Assembly (NCBI GenBank): GCA_964526045.1
Contig: CAZGIF010000007.1
Location: 1-64,000 of the forward strand
DNA: 64,000 nt
DNA from: CAZGIF01 sp964526045
GTDB lineage: Bacteria; Patescibacteriota; Gracilibacteria; Absconditabacterales; Absconditicoccaceae
Reading direction: 5' to 3'
The position numbers and the translations under genes are program-made. Shown here one piece after another: positions 53,895-64,000 of this stretch (position 1 is the stretch's first letter; every line of letters starts with the position of its first letter). The notes under the pieces were generated by a model. It searched no databases. It saw only the letters and a program-made list of their open reading frames with translations, and was not told the origin of the DNA.

Positions 53895-56800
53895 CTATTG
53901 AATCTTTCTTAGCGATTCTCCAATCTTTTGAAGACTTTCTTGTATCTGATTTGAAAACCCAGTTTTTTCTCTATTAAAGGACTCTGAGAATGCATCGTAT
54001 GTTGATCAATCTACAAGTGTGAATAGCTTGAGAATAGCAAAAAATGTCTCAGGCTCACAGTGATTGCGTATAGCATGAGATCTGATATTATTTGCTATTA
54101 TTTCAATATCTTTTGTGTCTCATGTACTTGAGAAGATATTTAGCATTAAGTCCTGATCTACAATAGCTATTACTCGTCGTATTTCTCTGCGAGAGTATCA
54201 CATTGTTTCCATTATATTGTAGATCATTGCCTTGGATACCTCATGTTGTAAGTCATTGTTCCCTAATGTATTTAGAGCATATCCCTTTCCTATATCATGA
54301 AGAACGATACAAAGTCTCATGATTTCGTGACTAATTCATGATCATTTTGGGAAAAGTTCTTGTTGTTTCTCATCAGATAATGTTGCGAATATTTTCTCAT
54401 AATTTTTCAAAACAGAGAGTGTATGTTCTCATAAAATATTGTTTTTCTCATCAACTCATGTTTCTTGATCAAAGTGTTGTTTAAAGAAATTATTCTCTTT
54501 GAAGATATTCATAATTAGTTTTGCATTATCTTCTGGGTTATCGAGACTAATTGTGAGAGCTTCTTTGACTGTTTTTATATGGTCTATATTTTTTTCTATC
54601 CATTGCGTACTTTCTTGGTTAAATATATCAGGAATACTTACTTTGGTTGGTGGATTGAGTAATAGTTTTTTGTTTTTTTCAACGAAGCTATCAGTTGTAA
54701 GAATATCTTCTCATGATTCGTTAAATACTTTTTTATACGATCACATACGAATGATCTCAAAAAACAATCTTTCACAGTACTGCGTGTCAGTATGTTTATT
54801 TTTTTTGGTAATAAAGCTATCAATACGTTGTCGTCAAACACTATGTCTGATTTCATATTCATCTTTATGAGATAAATAGAAACCTCTTGATTCGTCAATA
54901 AATTGAGAGCAACTTACTTCGTATGAGCTAGATACAGAGAGCGGATTATATCATTCTATTAGTGATGGATCATTGAAGTTTTCTATATGTTTTTCTTTTT
55001 TTTGTTTTGAATATGTTCTATGTAAGTCTTGATGATCTTTGATAACAATTTGTAGATCACCAAATTTATTGCTTATATGTTCTCATAATATTTTTTGAGG
55101 TGTAGTGTCATTATCTCATGCTTCAATGATTCAAAAATCCGTCCCATAGTAAGTTTCATCATAAGTGCTATTTTTTCAATTGATCTCTGGTGCACAAATT
55201 CAGTTTGTCGAATAAGAAGAAAGATACTCTGATGTGACTCATTTCATAATGTCTCACTCAGAGAGAATAAATTCTCAATTGATTATTGCCTGATTATTTG
55301 CATTTGCAATAGCATTATTTGATAGTTCTAGCAGATGCGAGAAACTTTTGACTCAATACGGTTTGAGCATTCGTTTTGCTATAGTCTCGCTTGGTTTTTT
55401 TTGAGGAGAACAGTACAATGCATCAAAAACTTGCTGATATGTGATTCAAATATTTTCAATTGTTATTTCTTGTATTGGTTTATACGCAAGACAACTAGTA
55501 ATAAGTATTGTCTCACAAAATTTAATAAAAAGAAAAAAATAATACTTTTCTGACTGAGTTAATGTCTCGATCCCTTTTGTTCTGATAATCTCGGTCAACT
55601 CGTCTCATTCATCAATGATTGCTACAATATCTTTTATATTTTCAGGAGAGGAGTTTATCAGTGTTTTGAGAGAATCAACATAGAAAATTTCTCTTACTTT
55701 TTCATAGTCATCTTTGTTTTTAAGTACAGAAAGAATATGACACCTTGAATTTCAGGTACCTTCAATTTTTCTATCAAACACCTCTTTTGAGTTTGTATGT
55801 TGAAAAATACAATTCACTTCAAAAACAGGAAATGAGTTGTACCTAAAATAATCCGTAATGGATATTATAATGTTTTTTGCATTGGGGTTATTGTGAAGTT
55901 GTTGGATAAGATTTTGTTTTATTGCTTGTATCTCTGGAGATGTGTTTTCATAAAGCACTTTGGCAATATCAATAATATTAGTAATATGATCAATGTTGTT
56001 GCGCATAGATTCTGCTACTAGTTCTAGATATGGCAATTTAGAATCTCGTTTGCCAGCTTTTATATGGTCAGCAAAAAAACTAACATCAACTCATGTATCT
56101 ATTATTTTTGTTCTAAGAGTAATTGCTGATTCATAAAAATCAGGATATACGTCTTTGATAAATACTCGTATTTCTTCTAAGTATATTCATAATATTTTTC
56201 AATATTCTCATTCAGTTCAGCGTCAATCTCAACCTCATTGAGAATTCAATGTTTTTCCTATATTATCTAACCCTCTATATATGATTTCATGGTTCATCTT
56301 TTGAGTATACCTTAAGCTATCTGTATATTTCTCTAATTCAATTCTTTGAACATTTGTCTTTTCCAAAAAAAGAGTTTTACATCAAATATTTAACAACACC
56401 GTATCAAGAATAAAATGACTATATCGTTCTTCAATATTCTCGATTTGTCTTGATTTCATAAAGCTTTGTATTCATTGTTTTGTGCTTCTTGTCATAAGTA
56501 CTTGTTTTAGGACAGTGTCTGATAGTGTGTTTATTCGTTCCATTCATGAGCTATTATACAGTTCTTCTATATCAGAAAAGTAAACTATAGAATAATTTAA
56601 TGAATTCTCTTGCTGCATATCTGATCTTAGAATTATATTTTTGAAATCAATATACTTTTCATGGTTATCCAAAAACAGTCAAAATAGTAGTGAAATGTTT
56701 TTTTTATGATGTTCTCAAAAAAATGAGTACTTAGTTAATAAGTTTGTATTAGTAGACATACTATCAACAAATCATGGGAAAAAGTCATTCATAACAGTCG

Positions 56801-57671
56801 CTATTTGATCATCATCTAAGTTTTTTTCATCTCAAGCTAGATAAATATCATTTATTTGTTTTAAATATGTTCAAATGTATACGTTTTTGGATGTATTATC
56901 ATTTCATCATATTAATATACAGCTAAGTGATTTTATGTTTTTATATTTTATATATTTATCAAAAGTCTCAAGAATAACTGGATGTACTTTTTCTAGACCA
57001 CTAACGCTTAAATTATAATAAGGGTATCATTCAAAAGATAGTTGTGTATTATCTAGAGATAGAAGACTCTTTATGATATTAGGATCTTTTTCACATAGTC
57101 ATTGGATTAGTGCAAGTTCTGATCTGGTTTTGACTACTCATTTTTCGATAAGGAGTCTGACTGACTGATTATTTCATGCCTTAAAAATATTGCTATAAAA
57201 ATAATACAACTGACTTCTTACTGAATCAAATGCTATTTTTTGGTTTTCTTCATCACTGATAAAAATACAATCTTCATCTGCTTTGAGTGACTTTATAGCA
57301 TCAATTGTTTGTTGATTGAGCTGGTTTTCTATAATTAAACTGCTGAATGTTTTTACTGAATCATATGAGCTAAAATATGTATATGCTTTTTTTCATAATC
57401 CTTCTATAGTCATATCTAATATTTGATATGGTGTGTTATCGTCTTCGATTTCATCAAATATTGTTATTATCTCTACTATTGTGCCAATTCACTTTTCCGT
57501 AATTACTGAGGAATCTCAAGTACTTATTATTTTTTTGAATAACAATATTTGTTCTTGTGTCTCGAACGATTCAATTGCATCGTTTATCTTTGTCTCTATT
57601 TTTTTGTTTGTTTTATTAGTAGCAAGGTTTATATCCAAGGTTGTTTTATAATTTGGGAATTTTTCATTCAT
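53895..57671 (-). CDS. Large protein with C-terminal HD domain
   Basis: A 1258-aa cytoplasmic protein with no signal peptide. The first 1000 residues are helical, Ile/Asn/Lys-rich and without a recognised domain, apart from a Gly-rich patch (LNSQGGGDGRGTGGEYG, near residue 480). Residues about 1080-1200 are an HD hydrolase: GEHTLSVLKNYEKIF (first His), LCIVLHDIGKGYALN (H1125-D1126) and HEVSKAMIYNIMETMG, then a late D in IAIVDQDLM. Such domains cleave phosphoesters of nucleotides or signalling molecules. It is 81 bp downstream of the HEXXH gene on the same strand. Confidence 0.78.
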
Positions 57672-57752
57672 GACTTTAATGAGATAGTTAAATTATAATT
57701 TTTATACGTCATAAATTTTTCTTATTGATTTTTTATAGTAGAAGAAATCTTA

Positions 57753-59558
57753 CTATCTATTTATATTTTCCAACACGCTAATTAGACTTTCCCATTGGTT
57801 GTTTGGTGTTACCGCAAAGAGTGTTAGTATTTTTTCTCTTATGTCTTTTCAGTCTGTACCATATGCTAGTTGATCTCTGACTTTTGCATTTACAAACTGT
57901 GTATCGTTGTTTTGAGTTTTATGTACTCTTTTCATTATTTTTTGAGCATAGCTTTCAAAACTACTGTTTGTGGTTTTTTTCTTCGGAAGAAGTTTATATA
58001 TTCTCTTTCATACAATAAGAAGATTTTTACGTTTTTCGTCAAACGCTAATGAATCTTTTATATTATCTGGTGTTTTTTCTAAATCAGCAGAATAGTCATA
58101 AAGTCATCACATATTTTTTGGTCTAGTGAGAATTCTTTCCATATCTTTGTACTCGCTACCATCTCTTATATAAGCTATAATCTCATCAGATAGCCTTTTG
58201 GTAAATTTATCTACTTGATTGTTTGAAACATAAGGAAATAAAATCTCATTGAGCATATGTTGATACTCGTGATTATAAGTACTCAATGAATTAGGTCAGA
58301 CCATTATCGGAATTTGACTACAAAGAGTCTGCATCTTAAATCCTCATACCCTCTCTGATGTTTCTTTATCATTGTTTAGCTCATGGATGGCTTGAACAGT
58401 TTGAAGTGGTGCAGTCAAGATTAATCATAACGGACAGGATACGAGTGAACAGCTATTTGTGTCATTTAGTTTTTGTAAATGTCTATTAGTTTGGAATTGG
58501 TTTCTAAATTCTGATTTCTGTGTTGTTAAATTAGTATAAACCAATCAAGCAATATCATTTTTATATTGTTTCTGCTCTTTGTATGCAGTAGAGGATATAT
58601 CTGATAGTCTTTTTATTTTGCTAATTATTGAAGTAATATCGTCGTATGACATATATTTTGTATGCGGTTTTATTTTTTTCAATATTTCTCATATGTCTAT
58701 TATATGCTCAGAATGTTCATATGTCACTTGAGTATGTATTTCTTGAATACAATTAATAAAACTCATAGTACGATCAATTATTTTCTTTTGTATGTCTCTA
58801 CGTACTTCATCTACTTTATTTCGTTGAACTTTTGATATACTAATATCCTTTTTTAATGCTTTGGATAATAAAATTTCTCAATAATCGTAGTCATAGAAAA
58901 GAGGTTCTATAAGGCTTCCATTAATTGAACTTGAAAGAGTGTTTTCTAGTTCTAGAACTTTTTTTCTAAATGTGCTCAAAGACTTAGTTCCCAAATTTTC
59001 TCCTTCAAAAATCAAATGATAGTATTTGAATAATATAGGTGTTTGGTTGTCCCTTTTTTGATAGTCTCCTAAAAAAGCAGTCTGTTTTACTTCATAAACA
59101 ATATCTAAATATTTTTTCATTTTATCTAGTCCATTATTTGTGTCATCAAATTTTATTCATGCCATAATAAAAAAATCACATGCTAGTACTAGTATCTCAG
59201 CATCAATTTCTTCATTATATCTTATATTTTTTAAGAAATTCTTGTAACTAATATTTAGCCAATTTTCACTACAATAATTATCCCATAGATATATATTGCA
59301 GAGGGTAGTGAATGTGTCATATGTTAATTCTTTATGACTATCGAAAAGTAATGAAACTTTAGAAAGCAATTGTTCTATTTTACTGTTGTTTGTTCCTTTT
59401 GAGAGTTCTTTTTCTCATAATTGGCTAAGAAATTCTTCAACGTTGAATGTTGGATGGTTTTTTTTTAAGCTAGCAATTGTATGTTTAATTCATGAATTAG
59501 CATTTATGTCAGTTGTATTGTTTTTTGTTTTTTCTCAGCCGGAAGACCACAATCTCAT
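57753..59558 (-). CDS. HEXXH-motif protein (putative metalloprotease)
   Basis: A 601-aa hydrophilic protein with a zinc-helix signature LSTYNHEYQHMLNEIL (H430-E-Y-Q-H434). About 30 residues later a run of acidic residues (LSDEIIAYIRDG) includes a Glu that could be the third ligand. The N-terminal 400 residues are helical, with one Cys-containing segment (TNSCSLVSCPLGLIL) before the catalytic helix. No signal peptide. It is followed at 81 bp by the HD-protein gene and is divergent from the GHKL gene (178-bp gap), suggesting a functional set. Family not recognised. Confidence 0.72.
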
Positions 59559-59736
59559 TACTTTTTAAGAAACTAAATGCTTGTTTTTACTATTATATCC
59601 ATGTTGTATAATAAAAACAAATTTCGTCAGTTTTTTTGTTTCAATAAAATAGATCATCTGTTTATATACTAAGTTTTTTGCAATTATTTCATGATTTGTT
59701 TATTATTAAACTAACTTATTTTATTTTATTTTGGCT

Positions 59737-62700
59737 ATGAAGAATATTTCTTCTCGTTCTAAAGAATTTGTTACACTTGTTCCTCAAGAGCATACTAACT
59801 TTAACGAAATCGACTATGAATTGCTGATAAAGTATCTCACACAGTATCACACCAAGAATTCATTGCTACTCGATCAAAAGACCTTGATTGATCATTATGC
59901 AAACTTTCTAAAAGAGTGTACCATTGACCCATCACTCAAAAAAACTCTAGAATCAATAAAATGATCTCCTGATATAGAACAAACGATCAATAATCAATGA
60001 GAGAAATCCTTAATTCATTGGTTATCAGAACTTATATCAAACGCTGTTGATGCTTGTTGAGATTCTCGCGATAGTGTATGAAGATTTGGGCAAGGATGAA
60101 TGCAGATTTGGTGACTTATGAATCAAAAACCATGAGCAACTGTCGTCTATACTAGCAAAAATGAATGACAAGAACCAATGCGAGTCAAAATGGAAACAAA
60201 AGACGGTAAGAAACTGATTTCATCAGGAACAAGTAGAAAAGAATGATATGATCCAAAAAATGAAAATACTACTTATTTCAAGGAAAGAGTCTGAACAACA
60301 TGTCAGATAAATATACCAGAAGAGCATTCTCTCACTCAAGAAGAGCAGTCAGCATTTGTTTGATATCTTGAAGAAAAATATAAATATAGCAAAATACCTA
60401 TCCTCATAAGGCAATGATGAAAAAAATCAATAATATGAAAGAAAAGTACCCAACATATAGATGAAAAAGATAAAGAAAAAAAAGTCATTGTTGATATTTG
60501 ACCTACTGGTATAAGAATACGAGATCAATGATCAGGGATGGATGCACAAACAATAGCAACAGCACTTCTTTTGCCAAAATCTAGCGCAGGAAAAAATGAT
60601 CCATCACATGACCCTCAAGAGACAACAATGGTTACAGTTGATAAACATCACTGAACTTCTTGACATCTTGTCACCAAATATATCAATGGAAACTTTCACT
60701 TCCCAACTAGCACATGTGACTTTGTTGTAGGGAATACTGTGATTAGTAGTTTGGATTTTTCTATGATGACATGATCTATTCGTCAATGAATTATCCTACC
60801 AGCTGCGATATCTCTGACCGAAGACAAAAAGAATATTTCCCTCACACCATTTTTGTATCAATGCCGACACAAACTCCTTGCGGATTGTCTAGAGCTAAAA
60901 GACCTCAGTCAAAAAAAACAACAATGTGAATTTCTCTTGCGTTCGTTAGATATTCTAGCACAGAGACAATCTCCACCTATACCTCTTGCTATTAACAAAC
61001 TTCAAGATTTGATTTCTCCTCTTTTGGACGATCTCCGCAACCATTGAGTAACAGTTTTTCCTCACAATGAAGAGATCTATGATAGCTTATGATCTGATAG
61101 CAAGAAAGACTGTCTTATGCTTCCTGCATCATGTATAGGTGTTTGGAACATTTCAAATATCCCCGCAATGCTTCCACATGCAACAAAACTTGATATACAC
61201 TATCAGCTTGAAAATCCGTCAGTCTCATTTTTTCGTTATCCATTTGATCCTGCATCTCAAGCATGACAACGTGGATATATCTATATCAAGGATAGAAAAG
61301 ATAAGGTTATTGCTGTATGCGTAGACAGTAATGCAAATCTTGACGATCTCCAAACTCGTACCATTCTCAATATTGCAATCAATCTCAATGTATCGTATGA
61401 GACACCAGGATCGACTGTCTCGTATGGTAAAATTGGTGAAAAAAAGAAAGAACAAGAAAAAGCGCAAGAACAAGAAAAAGCGCAAGAACAAGAAAAAGCG
61501 CAAGAAAATTGAAACAATACTTCATTGTGAGACAACGATAGACCGTCTCAAAGCATACAGCCAAAAGTTGTACATCGTCTTACACAAGAAAGACTCAATA
61601 GCATAATAAACAATACTATTATTACTGACGAAAAACTTAATAATATTGTTGAACAAAAAAAAGAAATTCTCCTAACTCGTTCACGAGATACAGAATTGAC
61701 GGATGATCACGTAGCATTTATGTTGTGGAGTGGTTTTCACGACATTTCATCTATCTATATTTCTATTCAAAAGCAATATTGTGATGCTATCAAAAGCATG
61801 GATAATACTCAAAAAAAAGCATTAATCCATGCAAGTACAATAGTTGCATCGCAACCAGATCTCAATACTATCATACCACACATAATTGATGTGGTTTCTT
61901 CTGACACAAACTGATCACTTTGTGCGATGATTGATGAATTGCCACGTCATAGTGATGCCATCCTACTTGCAAAGATGAAATCACTCAAAGATGACCCATC
62001 CAAACAACAAGAATATACGAATATGGCATGGAAATGCCCTCATCTTTGGGCAATTTGCGAAGAAGCAAAAACATTTAATGAACGCAGAAAAGATTTTTCA
62101 ATCCGTATGCTCAAAAACAAATCAGGGCATCGAAATATGATTTATGATCCAAAAAACAATGAAAATCTATATTGTCTAGATACTACTCTCGAAAGATTCA
62201 ATAAAGTACACAAATTTGAGAACTGAAATCTCTTAATATCAGATAGAAATAAAGGAAATGAGGTATATTGGATATATAATCCTGAGACAAAAACTAGAGA
62301 GAAAATGAATATTGATTGATATGGAGAATATGATAAAATATTGTTTCAATCATTTTATGGTTGAAATATGTTAATAAAAGTAGATGATAAAGGAAAAAAA
62401 TCACTATGTATATATAATCCTGAGACAAAGGGTAGTGAAAAAATACTTATTGATTGATTTGAAGAATTTGATGAAATATGATATGAAAAAAAGCTTTTGA
62501 ATTGAGATCTATTAATATGTACAAAAAATAAAGGAAAAAAATCACTATGTATATATAATCCTGAGACAAAGGGTAGTGAAAANNNNNNNNNNNNNNNNNN
62601 NNNNNNNNNNNNNNNNNNNNNNNNNNNNNNNNNNNNNNNNNNNNNNNNNNNNNNNNNNNNNNNNNNNNNNNNNNNNNNNNNNAAAGCTTTTGAATTGAGA

Positions 62701-64000
62701 TCTATTAATATGTACAAAAAATAAAGGAAAAAAATCATTATATATATATAACCCTGAGGCAAAGGGTAGTGAAAAAGTAATTATTGATTGATATGGAGAA
62801 TTTGATGAAATATTATGTGAAGAAAATCCTTCAGATTGAACCCTATTAATAACTGAATGGAAGGAAGGAAAAAACTCATTAAATGTATATAATATTGAGA
62901 CAAAAAGTAGTGAAGAAGTTGATTGATATACAAAGCTTCTGCGAATGAATATATTTGTAACCGGTTTCAATAATAATCTATTGTTAACAGGGTCTAATCC
63001 ATGAGAAGACTCATCAATTCAGGTTTTTGATCCTACTAACAATACGAGTAATTTTATTTTATTTGAATGAAATACAAGATTTTCTTCTATCGATAAGACT
63101 ATTATATTTTCAGATTCACTATGTCTTTTTGATGTATCAATCTGATCTAGAGACATAAATTTCGTTTATAACTTCAATACACAAGAGTCAATAAACCTCT
63201 CCGATAATCAAGAATTCAATCTACTCCTTCCAGGATTTCTTGCTTCTCCTGACACAAAGTTTCTCAGAACGAAACAAACAATCCCACAATGAACTTCAGA
63301 TTCATTTTCCCTTTCTGCATTGCTCTATAGTCAGCAATCTTCAGATAGAGAAGATAGCAATACAATGAAAAACGCCATAAGAAGAATATTAGTATGAGTT
63401 TTATCATCTCAAAACACACATCAAGAAAAAATTAGCCAGTATAGAAATACTTCTCAGCAATCATCTGAATGAAAAATTAATCTTTCACTCTTTCAAAATG
63501 CTATCAGAACAACAACTGGCGGTCAGTGAGATATTTGGTTGAGAGAGTGGACGCAAAATAGTTTGGATGCTCAAAAAAACAAAACTGACCATATTGATCG
63601 AGACTTCTTTGTTGACGAAAATCAACATTTTGTTGCACAGTTGACTGATCACGCGGGTATGAGTCCAGATGTAGTCTTTGATAAACTTCTCACTATCGGT
63701 GATAGTTCCAAAAGATGAGAAAAAAAGACTGATTGACAGATAGGAATGTTTGGTGTTTGATTTTTTTCTGCTTTTACTGAGACGTGTAAACAAGTACGCG
63801 TCAAGACGACAAAAGATTGAACAACAACAACGCTTATTATGACTCCAAAACACAATAATGCAACGAAATCACCACTCTGACGAGATGATATTGATATTGT
63901 TACTGATATTGAAACGGATTCATGAATGCCAGATGGGACAGTTATGCAAAGAATAGATACAGCACAAGGACTCAATGCAAATATTGAAGCAATCGTAGCA
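59737..64000 (+). CDS. Giant protein with two HSP90-like (GHKL) ATPase domains, partial
   Basis: The frame runs off the window after more than 1380 codons. Domain 1: N-box ELISNAVDA (E98, N102), an early GRFGQGGMQIW at about 115-125, and a D-x-G-x-G box RDQGSGMD (D263), followed by KHHGTSGHLVTK. A charged linker with three EQEKAQ repeats lies near 61440-61505. Helices follow, then a tandem 47-residue beta-type repeat (62.2-62.9 kb, interrupted by 100 N). A second GHKL domain has REWTQNSLDAQ (about 63545), TDHAGMSPDVV (about 63650) and GQIGMFGVGFFSAF (about 63740), the latter close to HSP90. Gap size is arbitrary: the frame shifts across it. Confidence 0.85.
61453..61506 (+). repeat. Three tandem 18-bp units coding EQEKAQ
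   Basis: GAACAAGAAAAAGCGCAA repeated three times in frame, giving a charged, flexible linker in the GHKL protein. Confidence 0.85.
62220..62930 (+). repeat. Tandem 141-bp coding repeat with an assembly gap
   Basis: The 47-codon unit (core KGKKSLCIYNPETKGSE, then IDGxxEFDEI and LLNGDLLICT) occurs at least five times with decreasing identity toward the ends. Two central copies are almost identical (141-bp offset, 62390 versus 62531). The pattern of alternating strands and turns suggests a beta-propeller or similar solenoid. Confidence 0.85.
62583..62682. other. Assembly gap (100 N)
   Basis: Exactly 100 N inside the tandem repeat. Codon phase differs by one before and after the run, so 100 is a placeholder and the true repeat number is unknown. 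Confidence 0.98.

Noticed and set aside
62355..62970. Minus-strand open frames across the N run
   Set aside because: They arise from the antisense of the tandem repeat and from translating N; the plus-strand frame carries the GHKL protein.

Overview
The window comes from a bacterium that reads UGA as glycine (translation table 25), which points to the Absconditabacteria (SR1) / Gracilibacteria branch of the Candidate Phyla Radiation. With the standard code almost every gene is chopped into fragments at in-frame TGA. With TGA = Gly, full-length PyrG, HsdR/HsdM/HsdS, a DEAD-box helicase, SulP, MFS, LtrA, MutY and many other proteins appear, and the recovered glycines fall on invariant family positions (for example the P-loop of PyrG and the NAD/FAD glycines of the amine oxidase). 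UAA and UAG act as stops. Base composition is AT-rich and most starts lack an obvious Shine-Dalgarno sequence.

Layout. 1-13.9 kb is mainly housekeeping: pyrG, an SPFH protein, a DUF4342 protein, a sugar nucleotidyltransferase, a UvrB that lacks its C-terminal helicase half, a membrane phospholipase-D-like protein, a class B penicillin-binding protein, a type IV-secretion-pilin-like protein, a MutY-like glycosylase without the FeS cluster, and a convergent pair of CDP-activated lipid enzymes (CarS-like and PssA-like). 14.07-15.74 kb is an ISNCY/IS1202-like insertion sequence with 15-bp direct repeats, sitting just upstream of the tmRNA gene ssrA (15.79-16.18 kb). A lipoprotein thiol peroxidase follows. 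17.0-25.0 kb is a restriction island: type I hsdR, hsdS and hsdM, an added PD-(D/E)XK protein, an Mrr-type endonuclease, and a promoter/terminator pair that looks like a small RNA gene. An amine oxidase and an LtrA protein follow.

28.4-33.6 kb is a visibly more AT-rich six-gene cluster, all on the minus strand: NnrD-like kinase, cytidylate-kinase-like P-loop protein, HprK-like P-loop protein, two Nudix hydrolases and a NodU/CmcH-type O-carbamoyltransferase. I do not recognise the set as a known pathway. 33.9-47.6 kb is a mosaic of small accessory enzymes (HD hydrolase, alpha/beta hydrolase, APH-like kinase, Nudix, GNAT, YjjX, GIY-YIG, TrmB, DapA-like) and includes a tandem pair of transglutaminase-like proteins that share a 245-bp identical block. 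47.8-53.7 kb holds a DEAD-box helicase with a long RGG tail, TraX, MFS and SulP transporters.

53.9-64.0 kb is dominated by three very large or unusual proteins: a 1258-aa protein ending in an HD domain, a 601-aa HEXXH protein, and, transcribed away from them, a giant protein with two separate HSP90-like (GHKL) ATPase domains around a 47-residue tandem repeat. The repeat contains an assembly gap and the gene runs off the end of the window. This block and the 28.4-33.6 kb cluster are the best candidates for undescribed systems.

A recurring theme is single in-frame UAA/UAG codons interrupting otherwise coherent reading frames (aminotransferase, HprK-like, both transglutaminase-like copies, an SDR remnant). 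In the paralog pair each stop aligns with UGA (Gly) or UGG (Trp), one G-to-A transition away. All translations and homology calls were made by eye; no database search was run.
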